In this document: positions 34,490-64,000 of the stretch, piece by piece
How the letters are laid out: each line of letters opens with the position of its first letter
Numbering within the stretch: the stretch's first letter is position 1
Assembly: GCA_021292165.1 (NCBI GenBank)
Contig: CM037877.1
Location: forward strand, 83,235,691 to 83,299,690
Source of the DNA: Shinisaurus crocodilurus
Taxonomy: Eukaryota; Chordata; Lepidosauria; Squamata; Shinisauridae
Direction of reading: 5' to 3'
DNA length: 64,000 nucleotides
Translations under genes and position numbers: made by a program
Notes under the pieces: generated by a model
The model's input: only the letters and a program-made list of their open reading frames with translations
What the model was told of the DNA's origin: nothing
Databases searched by the model: none

Positions 34490-37400
34490 ACTAAAGGGCG
34501 GGGCTGCCAGAGGCAGCGCCTCTGCGCGCGCCTCGGCATCGCGCAAATTGCGACGCTAAGTGCGCACTTAGCGTCGCACTTGGAGTCGCTTGGAGTTGCA
34601 CAGAAGGACACACACCTACCCGCCTTCCCTCCTGGGGCTTTGTATATGGCAAGCAGCAGGAGCCAGCAATTGACAGCAGCAGGTGGCGGCAGCTGGAAGA
34701 ACAAGAATAAGGAGCAAGGGTGGATTTCCTCTTGCTCCTGGTCAGCTGCTGTTCTCTGTTTTATACTGTTTTATAATTTTAATATGTGCCTGGGGAATGT
34801 ACTTTGTGACTCAGGGGGAGGAGGGGGTGCCCCTATTGCTGTGGTCACGGGTAGGGGGAGGTATGGCGTTAGGGGATTAACGAGCCAGGTGAGGAGAAGG
34901 GGGGCTAGACACGTTACGGCTATCCCCTCTTCTGGTTCTTCCCCCAACCAGATGGTTCCTGGTAGCCTTACCAGCTTGCCCTCGGGTCTGGTGGTGCTGT
35001 TGTTGAATGCCAGGTCGGTCCAAAATAAAATCTCCCTTATCCATGATTTGATTGTGGATGAGGAGGCTGACCTGGTATGTATTACTGAGACCTGGGTGGG
35101 GGAACTGGGTGGGGTTACTCTCTCCCAGCTGTGCCCTACTGGGTACTCGGTGCAGCACCAGCATCGACTCGAGGGTCGGGGAGGGGGTGTTGCTGTGGTC
35201 TATAGGGATTCTATCTCCCTCTCTAGGCTTCCTGTTCATTCGAGTGCAGGTCTCGAGTGTCTGTATCTTGTGTTGGGTACTCGGGACAGACTGGGGATTC
35301 TGCTGGTGTACCGCCCACCCCACTGCCCAGCAGACTCCCTGCCTGAGCTGACGGAGGTGGTCTCGGACTTGGTGTTGAGGACCCCTAGGATGATGGTTCT
35401 GGGGGACTTCAACTTCCATGCCGAGACTGCTGTGTCCGGGGCGGCTCAGGACTTCATGGCTGCCATGACGACCATGGGGCTGTCCCAACATGTCCTCGGC
35501 CCAACACATGTAAGAGGACATACACTTGATCTGGTCTTCTCGACTGGGCAGGAGGATGGTGATCTGAAAGTGGGAGAATTAACATCTGTGCCTCTGTCAT
35601 GGTCAGATCACTTCCTATTGAGATTTAGACTTTCAGCACCCTTTCCCCTCCGCAAGGGTGGGGGACCTATTAAAATGGTCCGCCCCCGGAGGTTAATGGA
35701 TTCCGATGGATTCCAGAGGGCTCTGGGGGATTTTCCTGCTGGTATGGCTGGCGGTCCTGTTGAAGCCCAGGTTGCTCTGTGGAATGCAGAGATGACCCGG
35801 GCGGTGGACACGATCGCGCCCAAGCGCCCTCTCCCTCTGGGCAGAGCCTGGCCAGCTCCCTGGTACACACCAGAGCTGAGGGCAATGAAGCAAGAGGGAA
35901 GACAGCTGGAACACAGGTGGAGGAGAACTCGTGCTGAATTTGACCGAACACAGGTTAGAGCTCATTATCGAGCCTACTCTGTGGCAGCGAGGGTGGCGAA
36001 GAGAGAATTCTTTTCCACCACCACTGCATCTTCTCAGTGCCGTCCAGCGGCGCTTTTCCGAGTGGTCCGTGGCCTTTTACACTCTGGGCCAGCGAGATAA
36101 ATGATAGAACCCTCAGTAGCACGCTGTGATGAGTTTGCACGGCACTTTGAAGATAAAGTCGCTCAAATTCATCATGAATTGGACACCACAGTTAGTGCAG
36201 CTCCTTTAGTAGAGGTGTCCAGAGCACCGTCTGGTCCGGTTTTATTGGATGAATTTCAGTTATTGAGGCCCGAGGATGCGGACAAGGTGCTTGGCCAAGT
36301 CCGGTCTACCACGTGTGTGCTTGACCCTTGCCCATCATGGCCAATTAGTAATTACATCAAATAAGGAGGGGATAGCCGGCTGGGTCCAGGAGGTTGTAAA
36401 CGCCTCCTTGAGAGAGGGAGTGGTGCCGGCCTCTTTGAAAGAGGCGGTGATTAGGCCACTCCTCAAAAAGCCTAACCTGGACCCAGATGATGTTAATAAC
36501 TATAGGCCGGTAGCTAATATCCCATTCCTGGGCAAGGTGTTTGAGCGGGTGGTTGCTGGTCAACTCCAGGCACTCTTGGATGAAACGGACTATCTAGATC
36601 CATTTCAATCTGGATTCAGGCCTGGTTTTGGAACGGAAACTGCCTTGGTCGCCCTGTGGGATGACCTCTGCCGGGAGAGGGACAGGGGGAGTGCGACCCT
36701 GTTGATTCTCTTGGACCTCTCAGTGGCTTTCGATACCATCGACCATGGTATCCTTCTGGATAGGTTGTCTGGGTTGGGAGTTGGAGGCACTGTGCTCCAG
36801 TGGTTCCGATCCTACTTGGGCGGCTGATTCCAGAAGGTGGTGCTGGGGGATTACTGCTCTGTCCCTTGGCAGTTATGCCATGGGGTGCCACAGGGCTCTA
36901 TTTTATCCCCTATGCTGTTTAACATCTACATGAAACCACTGGGAGAGGTTATCCGGAGGTGTGGACTGAGGTGTCATCAATATGCGGATGACACCCAGCT
37001 CTATCTCTCCTTTTCATCTAATCCAGGTGAGGCAGTGGCTGTTCTGAATCAGTGCCTGGACACAGTAATGGACTGGATGAGGGCTAATAAACTGAGACTC
37101 AATCCAGATAAGATGGAGGTACTGTTAGTGGGTGGTTCGTCTGCCCGGCTAAGTGATATTCAACCAGTTCTGGATGGGGTTGCACTCCCCCTGAAGGATC
37201 AGGTTCGTAGTTTGGGGGTGCTCTTGGATCCACAACTGTCACTTGAGGCACAGGTGAACTCGGTGGCACGGAGCACCTTTTATCAGCTTAGGCTGATATA
37301 CCAACTATGTCCTTATCTGGACAGAGATAGCCTAGCTACAGTTATCCATGCTCTGGTAACCTCTCGTTTGGATTACTGCAATGCGTTATACGTGGAGCTG

Positions 37401-38015
37401 CCTTTGAAAACGGTCCGGAAACTTCAGCTGATCCAAAATAGGGCAGCGAGATTATTAACTGGGACTGGCCAACGAGAACATATTATGCCAGTGCTTTCTC
37501 ATCTGCACTGGCTGCCAGTCTGTTTCCGGGCCCAATTCAAAGTGCTGGTGCTAACATTTAAAGCCCTAAACGGCTTGGGACCAGGGTATCTGAAGGATCG
37601 TCTCCTCCCATATGTACCTGCCCGGACACTAAGATCTTCCTCAGCGGTCCTTCTCCGAGAGCCCCTGCCAAAGGAAGTGAGGCAGGTGGCTTCTAGGAGG
37701 AGGGCCTTTTCTGCTGTGGCACCCCAGTTATGGAATGATGAGCTCCCCAAAGAGGTTCGCCTGGTGCCTACTTTGTATTCTTTCCGGCGCCAGGTGAAGA
37801 CCTTTCTGTTCTCCCAGGCATTTTAATCATTTTAATCTTGTAATTGTTTTTAATTCCGTTATTGTAACTGCTGCTGCTAGCTCTGCTGTTTGTTTTTAAT
37901 CTGTGGTTTTAAATTTTATATTTTATATTGTATTTTATGATTTTAACTGTTGTAAACCGCCCAGAGAGCTTCGGCTATTGGGCGGTATAAAAATGTATTA
38001 AATAAATAAATAAAA
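34490..38015 (+). mobile_element. L2-clade LINE, nearly full length, with broken ORF2
   Basis: This ~3.5-kb non-LTR retrotransposon has a GC-rich 5' region, a coding region with an endonuclease then a reverse transcriptase, and a 3' end TTCGGCTATTGGGCGGTATA followed by (AAAT)n. Motifs place it in the L2/CR1 group: AAFDTIDH-like (here VAFDTIDHGILL), [10 protein letters not shown] and YADDTQLY. I see no separate ORF1. A second, 5'-truncated copy lies at 38170-39362. Confidence 0.9.
34580..37826 (+). pseudogene. L2 LINE ORF2 (endonuclease + reverse transcriptase) with two stops and a frameshift
   Basis: The N-terminal ~500 codons (34580-36100) form an apurinic-type endonuclease with LNARSVQNK, ITETW, GDFNFHAE, HTLDLVF and SDHFLLRF, all catalytic positions apparently kept. 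An in-frame TAA at 36098-36100 interrupts it; the same frame continues to 36364. A frame change near 36276-36364 leads to the RT (36276-37826), with PLLKKPNLDPDDVNNYRPVA, FDTIDH, GVPQG and YADD. A TGA at 36825-36827 probably arose from CGA by CpG decay. The C-terminus ends FLFSQAF. Three lesions in 3.2 kb suggest a fairly young copy. It serves its own retrotransposition and has no host role that can be seen. Confidence 0.88.
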
Positions 38016-38169
38016 TACTGCATTTCAATTCCCATCAGCTCTGGGCAGCCTGGCCAATGGTGAGGGATGATGAGAGTAGCAGCTCATCAAACCCTGGAAG
38101 GCCACAGGTGCCCCAGCCTTGCATCACAGCCAGTGCCAGCTCCAATTTTGAGGCCTCTTGGACAAGATA

Positions 38170-39362
38170 CTGCCAGTCTGTTTCCGGGCCCAGTTCAAAG
38201 TGCTGGTATTAACATTCAAAGCCCTAAACGGCTTGGGGCCAGGGTATCTGAAGGATCGTCTCCTCCCATATGTACCTGCCCGGACACTAAGATCTTTGTC
38301 AGCGGTCCTTCTCTGAGAGCCCCTGCCAAAGGAAGTGAGGCAGGTGGCTACCAGGAGGAGGGCCTTTTCTGCTGTGGGAATGAGCTCCCCAAAGAGGCCT
38401 GCCTGGTGCCCACATTGTACTCTTTCCGGCGCCACCTGAAGACCGTTTTATTCTCCCAGGCATTTTAATCATTTTTATCATTTTTATCTGGTAGTTTTTA
38501 ACTCTGTTACTATAATTTGAACTGCTGCTAGCCTTGCTGTTTGTTTTAATCTGTGGTTTTAAATTTTATAGTTATATTATATTGTATTTTAGGGTTTTAA
38601 CAAGGATGGGGACGGACTCCAGGACTCGACTCGTGAGTCAGACTGAGTCCCCCCCTCTGACTCGAGTCAGACTCGAGTCCCAATATTTTTAATGGGACTC
38701 GAGACTCGACTCGGGACTCGAGACCAAGGACTCATGTTCCAAAATCATGTTCCTCAAATGCAACATGGATAGGTTTTAGGAAGTACAGCAAGTCTATTTT
38801 TTAAAATCATTTTCCTAAAATGCAACCTTTCAGACATTTTGGGTTTGGCTGCCTCTGCCTGCCTGTCTGGGGTTCCCAGCCTCCTCTGCCTGCCTGGTCT
38901 CTTCTTAACCAGTTCCACAGTTTGAATTGTCCAAGACAAAGGCCTCTGCCTGCCTGCTTTGGGGTTCCCTGCCTCCTCTGCCTGCCTGGTTATTTTGGGT
39001 TTGTCTGCCTGGTCTGTTCTTGCCAAAATCAGTTGCAGAGTTTTGAAATAAAAAGGCACACTTGTGCCTAGAATTTATTTAAGCCCCACATCTGAAATAG
39101 CCTTATTTTGTTGGGGAAACCCCCCATTGATTTTAATAGGGACTCGTGGAGTCAGCTTTGGGAGTGAATCGTGACTCACCATTTTGGACCAAGGACTCGG
39201 ACTCAAGACTCGGGTCCAAAGACTCGTGACTCGACTCGTGACTCGAAAAACCAAGGACTCTTCAACATCCCTGGGTTTTAACTGTTGTAAACCGCCCAGA
39301 GAGCTTCGGCTATTGGGCGGTATTAAAATGTATTAATTAATTAATTAATTAATTAATTAAGA
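38170..39362 (+). mobile_element. 5'-truncated L2 LINE copy containing a hAT insertion
   Basis: From CTGCCAGTCTGTTTCCGGGC it matches the end of the LINE ORF at about 37510 onward and ends with the same 3' tail and an (ATTA)n run (39337-39361). It has lost about 12 nt around PQLWND and is split by the element at 38601-39273. Confidence 0.85.
38601..39273. mobile_element. hAT-like element with subterminal GACTCG arrays
   Basis: The 673-bp element starts CAAGGATGGGG and ends CAACATCCCTG, flanked by a perfect 8-bp duplication GGTTTTAA (38593-38600 and 39274-39281) inside the L2 copy. Both subterminal regions (about 38620-38735 and 39140-39260) are packed with GACTCG, CGAGTC and GACTCGAGTC motifs. 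The centre is CTGCCTGCCTG-rich. No coding capacity. Confidence 0.88.
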
Positions 39363-39715
39363 GCCTGTCAATGGGCCCCCTCCCTCCTGGTAATGTAATG
39401 AGTCCACCTTCTCACCGCCATTGTCACCAGCTGCTGCTGCTGCTGCTGCTGCTCACCCTCTTTCTCATCATTGCTCCCCCTTGCTCGCTTGACAGGCGGA
39501 GCGTCAGTGAGCCAGTGGGCCAGGGCATCAGCTGCTCCTCCTTCCCACCACCACCACTGTCTGGGCCAGAGCCAGAGGCCGGTGAACAAGCAGGTTGCAA
39601 TGGCAAAGAGGAGGAGCAAGTCCAGGGCGTCTTGTCAGTGGGCCCCTGCTGGGGTGTGGGCCCTCTGCAGCTGCCCAACCATGCCTACCCTTGATGCCAG
39701 CCCCGATTACAGCTA

Positions 39716-40467
39716 GTCTGGCTTATAGAAATGAGGTGCAAAAGTACCATGAAAGCCTCTTCATAGTACTCTGACAGAATACTGTCACCTGCAATTGTGT
39801 TATGACTGTATGGATATTTCCGAAGCACCGTTACCAGCTTTTACTTTTGTGTCTATAATGCCTTCATGCAGGGGTGTAATTCAGGGCGGGCTCAGTTCTG
39901 CCCAGCCTACTTATTTCTTTTAAAGGCTGGGCCCAGCCTCCCTAGAACTTATTATTACCCTGGGGTCTCTGTATTTAACCTTTTACTTGTATTAGGTTAA
40001 CAGAAAATAAGAGAACTATTTAGAGAAGTAAGTCTCACTAGTGTATTCCTTCTGTAAAATGGGTACATTTTTAAATGCTCAGTTCACTTGATAATATGCA
40101 ATATATGCATGTTATATATGCTTTATGACTTGACGGGTAGTCTGTGGATGGGATCATGTGCTTGAGTTACTGGCTCTGCGCATATTTCTAGTTCTTGTTT
40201 TGTGCTTGTGACACATTGTACTAGTCAGGATAAGGACTGATAGAAAGCGGTGGACTCATATAATCTGTGAGGCCTACCTTCTTCTTCAGTTAGAATTCCA
40301 CCCCTTGCGACCCACCAGGCAGACATTCAACAGGTGTTCTCCCCCACACATGGAATGATGAACAAAGGTGCACCTGTGGAATTTCTGCCTTACAGCCAGC
40401 TGATAAGAGGCAAACAGTTTTTCTCGCAGAGGTGCAAGTGGGCAGGGAGGTAACAACCCTAAAAGTT
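39716..40467. other. Intergenic or TMC1 3' flank
   Basis: No repeat is recognised. It could hold the TMC1 3' UTR or a further 3' exon; I could not identify either with confidence. Confidence 0.5.
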
Positions 40468-59696
<19,229 letters not shown>

Positions 59697-59889
59697 CTGA
59701 AAACATTTTATAACTTTTTAAAAAAAACAAACAGGTTTTATAACGTGGTATTTTTTAAAAATGTAATGTCTTCAGCATTCCTGAGAATACCTTAGCAGAG
59801 GGGGTGGGAGGAAGTACTTTAGTTTATACGGACTGTCCACTGATTAGAATGTTTCAGTTGATTAATCAACTGACTTTGACTGATTGTTT

Positions 59890-59920
<31 letters not shown>
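59890..59920. repeat. (AATC)n microsatellite
   Basis: About eight ATCA units within AT-rich sequence containing further TGATTAAT motifs. Confidence 0.9.
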
Positions 59921-60062
59921 TAAATTTAATTGCATTTGCATATTGCCAGAATTTCAATATATATAGGTGTCTTTTTGAAAAATTGAAGTAAATATAAGTT
60001 ACAATTTAATAAACAAAAGCCCAGTCAATGAATTGGACCAATCAATCAAAACTTTTAAACTT

Positions 60063-60197
60063 TAGGGTTCAATCCTATGCAAGTTTAGAGAAATAAGGCC
60101 TACAACTCCCAGCATGCCCCAGATAGCATAGCTGGCTAGGGCATGCTGGAAGTTGTAGGCCTTTTTTCTGTCTAAACTTGCATAGGATTGCACCTTT
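60063..60197. mobile_element. Palindromic MITE, family D
   Basis: AGGGTTCAATCCTATGCAAG ... CTTGCATAGGATTGCACCTT ends, with a nearly palindromic interior sharing CTCCCAGCATGCCCCAG with 20786-20919 and 40896-41038. Confidence 0.85.
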
Positions 60198-60353
60198 AGT
60201 TGATTAATTTAAGGACTTGCATAGGATATAAACTTGCATAAGATCGCGCCTCCAGTTGATTAACCATGCTTAGCAAGAGCGGCAAGGGCTTTTTGCCACA
60301 CTTGCCAAATGAGTTGCTAGCTGATTCCCTGTACCCATGATGGGGTTGGTTGC

Positions 60354-60536
60354 CCGGGTTCAGATGACACAACAACCCATTGTGGGTACAACAACGCCTA
60401 AAACAAGCTATGGGTTGTCAGGGTGGCTTATTGCTCTCAAGCAAGCCACCCTGCGGGAATCGATATGGGTTCGCCTGGCATGACAAACCATCATGAGTAG
60501 CAACCCACGATGGGTTGTCGTGTCATGCAAACCCAG
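60354..60536. mobile_element. Family C MITE
   Basis: CCGGGTTCAGATGACACAAC and GTTGTCGTGTCATGCAAACCC are inverted. CAACCCATTGTGGGT and CAACCCACGATGGGTTG lie inside. Confidence 0.75.
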
Positions 60537-61429
60537 TCAGTGCGTAGCTCTTGTCTTTGTTCATTTGTGATACCAAGCACTTTTCCTGTTCAAACATCCT
60601 TGAAATTAACTGGGTCTGCACAGGAGAAAATGATGTAACTTCATAAACTGAGAAATATCCCAAAGAGTATGAAAGTAAAGTAGCATCAGATGTTGCGTCA
60701 TCAGAATCAAGACTAACAGGTAATTCTGTTGAAGGGCTCAGAAATAGAAAGATGGGGATGTTGATGGTTGATTTATGCCGTAATGATTTCTGTCAATGTA
60801 ATGTCAAGGCCCTTCCCGTTGCCTTTCCTCTGTTCTGCTATCTGTCCAGGCAATAGCAGAAAAATAGCCAACCAAACACAAAGCTCTCTGTTACATTTGG
60901 AGTTTTGCACTTATCATATTGTTTTCTGTGAAATCATCAGCCAGCCAAAGAATATAAGAGGATTTACTGTTAAGGTTATCTAAATATAGATCAAGATTAT
61001 CTTGTGGCCAGATGGAAATTTAGCACATACAGAACATGTTCACCCAAGGGTATCCCTTTTGTTTTGCCCTCAGGGGTTGCGCTGCAAGGATTAAAAAACC
61101 AAAACCAAAACAAAACTGGGTGACTGGCAGCTACTTAGCTATAATTCCCTGAGAGGATTCTGTAGGAAGAATTTTCACAAATACAGTATCAAAGAAATAT
61201 TTTTAATGGCTCCATCATAACTGGGTCAGAAATGTGTAACTCGTGCAGTGAATTTATTTATCTATCTATCTTAATATGGCATACTTGGGAAGAGAAGGGG
61301 CTGAAATAAGTGGCCTTTTATTGGCCTTAGAATGTTATGTCAGGGTGCAATCCTATGGCCGCTAGACAGAGTCTAGACGGCCACAGGATAATTCAGAGTC
61401 CCAGCTCTGGCCTCCAAACCTAAACATGA

Positions 61430-61740
61430 ATCAGAACACAGGCACTGAATACTGTGCTTTCCCGAAGTTTGCAATGCAGTTTACACAAACAAAAACATTT
61501 GAAACAACAAAAAAGTGTATTTGGAAAAAGGCACACAAAAACACTATTCAGTGAAACAGTCACTTGCAAAAAAAAATGCACACATTTGAAAAAGTATCCA
61601 CAAAAATGTGTACATTTGAAATAAAATGTTTTGAAAAAGGCACATGAAACTATGTACACATTTTCATGTGGACGAAAAAAATGCAATCTGATCTGGAAAC
61701 AGGATGGAATGACCCTGAACAAAACCTAGCTTGACAGATT
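61430..61740 (+). repeat. Unclassified interspersed repeat, second copy
   Basis: It shares TTTGCAATGCAGTTTACACA-like start, periodic ACATTTGAAA units and CAATCTGATCTGGAAACAGG with 9640-10050. Confidence 0.5.
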
Positions 61741-61744
61741 AGCC

Positions 61745-62466
61745 CAGGGGTCCCCAACCTTTTTGGACCTGTGGGCACATTTGGAAATTTGAGAAACTGC
61801 TGTGGGCACCACCACAAAATGCCTAATCAGTAGATCACTGCTTTGGCGTCTACCTGTCGCATCTGTGGATCTTAGGCTGTGACTTATTCAGCAAAAATGT
61901 TTGTTTCATGTCTATTGGACACCACAATGTTTCTTTAATAAGGGATTGTCTAATTCAGCTAATTGCTGGCAGTGTAATACAGCTAATGGTTCTTTTAAAC
62001 ACATGTTTTGGCAATGTCCAGTAGTTGTCTCTTAAGTTTTGGGGAAGAGGTCATTACACAGATAAATTTTGTACTGGAACAGTCTGTAATATTCACTGAT
62101 GTACACACTCGTTTAAATTATTTACCTGCTTCATGGAAATTAACAGATGGAAGGGGAAATGGATTCTCTGTGTCCTTTTGACAGCTAAAAGACTGATATT
62201 ACAACACTGGAAGGATAAACATTCACCTCCTATAATGTAATGGATTGAGGACCTAGCAACACTTTTGATATATGAATGGGTGGCATATAGACACCAACTA
62301 CAAATGGATACCAGTACTTATTTGGATATTTGGTCTGCTTTTCTTCAAGCCAATGTATAGTTGCTAGAAAGTTGTATGCATTTCATAGAAATCCATGTAC
62401 ATATATTAAAAAATGGGGGGAAATAACAATTTTGGGTGCCTACAGATGCTGCGTTGGGGACCCCTG
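61745..62466. mobile_element. hAT element containing an L1 ORF2 3' fragment
   Basis: The inverted ends CAGGGGTCCCCAAC and GTTGGGGACCCCTG are flanked by a perfect 8-bp duplication GATTAGCC (61737-61744 and 62467-62474). The interior, about 61890-62410, is not hAT sequence but decayed L1 ORF2 C-terminus. Confidence 0.93.
61890..62410 (+). pseudogene. L1 LINE ORF2 C-terminal fragment
   Basis: Conceptual translation in shifting frames gives NCWQCNTANGSFKHMFWQCP, like the L1 Cys motif region (CWRC ... HMFWxCP), and further on LLTAKRLILQHWKDKHSPP and a tail resembling the L1 end (WIEDLATLLIYE). It is broken by stops and frameshifts and ends in an A-rich stretch near 62400. Confidence 0.7.
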
Positions 62467-62681
62467 GATTAGCCTATTCCTAGCTATGGCCAAAGTGAGT
62501 ATAAAACCAGCCTCTACAGCTTCTAATTCTACATCTTAACTAAGTATGGCTGATATTTTGGGGCTTCCAGGCAATGTGTACGGGGGCACTGCATGTGGCA
62601 GAATGTTGGTCCTTATAAATGAGAGGAAATCCTCTTTAGTTCATACTGTGGCAAAGAATGGTGAGACCAAGCTTTTGGCTA

Positions 62682-62847
62682 GTTTGCATGTCATGGTAAA
62701 CCACCGTAGGTTAATTCACCTGTGGGGCTACCATTTTAAATATGCAAGCCACAGCACACATGCAGTGGGGACTTGCATATTCAATATGGGGGCCGGTGTG
62801 TGCTGTGGGTGAATTAACCCATGGTGGCTTACCATGACATGCCAAAC
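62682..62847. mobile_element. Fold-back MITE (GTTTGCATGTCATGGTAA ends)
   Basis: GTTTGCATGTCATGGTAAAC ... TTAATTCACC at the left is inverted as GGTGAATTAACCCATGGTGG ... TACCATGACATGCCAAAC at the right. Confidence 0.8.
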
Positions 62848-62857
62848 AACTCACAGA

Positions 62858-63195
62858 CTGGGTTCAGACCATCATTGCCACCCACAGTGGCTTAAATAAG
62901 CCACCATGGTTTGTGGCATGCGTTGGGTTCTCATGGGAACCCATTCTGTAACCCAACCCCCACTTGTAGGTTCCCATGTCATCCAAATACAGTGAGGGTG
63001 GGTTGTTGGCATGGTTAACAAACTACCCGCAACCCTAAAACAGTCCATAGGTTGTGGGTGGTTTGCTAACCCCACACCAACAACCCACCCTCACCGTGTT
63101 TGGATGACAAGACAACCTATGAGTGGGGGTTGGGTTATGGAATGGACATCTGGCACATGCCACAAATCATGGGTGGCAATTATTGTCCAAACATG
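62858..63195. mobile_element. Family C-like MITE, long form
   Basis: CTGGGTTCAGACCATCATTG at the left is roughly inverted at GGGTGGCAATTATTGTCCAA on the right. Inside are inverted CATGTCATCCAAATAC and GTTTGGATGACAAGAC stretches around a TGTTGGCATGG centre. Confidence 0.65.
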
Positions 63196-64000
63196 ATTTT
63201 CAAGGAGAAAGCACAAATGGAGATTATGCTTTCTTCCATAGTGCATTAATTCTTTTTACACCTGTTGTTAATAATGCTTGAAAACAACTGTGCAAGCAAG
63301 CACCAGCTGACCATTCCAATCTTGCAGATAGCCATTTACTACTCACTGTGACTTATGTACTTGCATTCATCACCATCTGTTCCTGTCCTTCTTCCCCCAA
63401 CCAGCTACACCCTCCCACTGCCTTTGCAAGGCCAGATAAAGAGGAATGATTGTAATTTCTGGTTGTTACTTGACACTACGCTAGATGGAAAGCTTTACCA
63501 AAAAAGAAAAGAAAGAAAGAAAGGTTGACATCATACTCCTTGGCTACACATTTATTTCACACTTCTTTGCTGTGCAGAAAATGTGAAGCTATTTTAGTAA
63601 AGGTTCTTTCCCCAGCCCTATCAGACTGTGAAATTCCCTCAAGTATGAATAAATAAATATTGGCCTTAAAATGCTAAATAATAGTAAATTAATTCAGAAT
63701 TTTCTGCTCAGTTTCTGCCTACCCCGCCCCACCACAACCAAAGCTCATCAGCTCTGCTGTTGAATGTGTAACACCCAAGGAAAGTGTATTAAAAACAACA
63801 ATATTCAGGAAAAGCTTTCCACAAATCTTCCTTTCTGGATTGTCATTAAGCTGATACTGGGAAATGGTTACATTTGAGATTCAATCTTTAGAGATCTGGT
63901 GGGGTCTTTATTATAATAAAATTTAAAACTCTCATGTAGAGCTGATTTTATGCATTTAGTTTTTAAATCATTGTGAACTGCCAGGAGTCTCAGTGATGGA

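Larger units (their letters stand above)
34410..38108 (+). mobile_element. hAT-like MITE (family B) split by an L2 LINE
   Basis: Left piece from 34410 (CAGGGTTGGGGGACCTGTGG) and right piece to 38108 (GGCCACAGGTGCCCCAGCCTTG) are inverted ends of one hairpin MITE. The flanks CACTACAG and CATCACAG could be a decayed 8-bp duplication. The L2 LINE occupies the middle; the exact insertion point is uncertain. Confidence 0.65.
38128..39715 (+). repeat. Family G repeat interrupted by a truncated L2, itself interrupted by a hAT element
   Basis: The left part 38128-38169 (CAGTGCCAGCTCCAATTTTG ... GGACAAGATA) continues at about 39362 (CAATGGGCCCCCTCCCTCC) and ends near 39711 with GATGCCAGCCCC. Comparison with the copy at 28970 shows the two parts are contiguous there. 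Confidence 0.75.
59697..64000 (-). other. TMC1 upstream intron (partial)
   Basis: The 4.3 kb before exon a holds an (AATC)n run, a family D MITE (60063-60197), family C MITEs (60354-60536, 62858-63195), a 61430-61740 repeat, a hAT element with an L1 insert (61745-62466) and a palindrome (62682-62847). I searched for the preceding TMC1 exon without success. Nothing is recognised in 60540-61330 and 63200-64000. Confidence 0.65.

Noticed and set aside
36276..37826. A host reverse-transcriptase-like gene
   Set aside because: The L2-type 3' tail, the endonuclease in front and the second truncated copy at 38170 show it is an ordinary LINE, with stops.

Overview
The window is vertebrate nuclear DNA, most likely from a squamate reptile and probably a lizard. 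It carries split genes with GT-AG introns, (CA)n/(TC)n microsatellites, CR1 and L2-clade LINE fragments, MIR/CORE-like and tRNA-derived SINEs, and many hAT, Tigger-like and palindromic MITE copies. The 3' end of the L2 family (a conserved motif ending in an (AAAT)n tail) is of a kind I associate with squamates. The species assignment is inference.

Two protein-coding genes can be supported, both truncated by the window edge. (1) On the + strand, 2053-17439 holds the last seven coding exons of a retinal dehydrogenase, ALDH1A1. It includes the catalytic Glu and Cys motifs, the stop codon and a 3' UTR; the first exons lie left of base 1. (2) On the - strand, 59696 down to about 40468 holds ten exons of the C-terminal half of TMC1, the hair-cell mechanotransduction channel subunit. 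Its N-terminal exons lie right of base 64000. The genes face each other tail to tail across about 22 kb. Human TMC1 and ALDH1A1 have the same convergent order, which supports both identifications.

Layout: 1-17955, ALDH1A1 exons and introns with MITEs, SINEs, a CR1 piece and a Tigger-like element. 17956-40467, intergenic and made largely of transposons: a perfect 134-bp palindrome (20786-20919), a 210-bp direct duplication, several hAT families, a nearly complete L2 LINE (about 34.5-38.0 kb) and a stack of nested insertions (38.1-39.7 kb). 40468-59696, TMC1. 59697-64000, an upstream TMC1 intron holding a palindromic MITE and a hAT element with an L1 fragment inside.

The two genes are not known to work together: ALDH1A1 is a cytosolic retinoid enzyme and TMC1 a membrane channel. 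I see no CRISPR array, bacterial system or viral gene set. The points most worth checking are the TMC1 splicing oddities (a 102-nt in-frame mini-intron, a GC-AG intron, a weak GTTCGT donor, an unusual C-terminus), the nested transposons, and MITEs with different ends that share one palindromic core.
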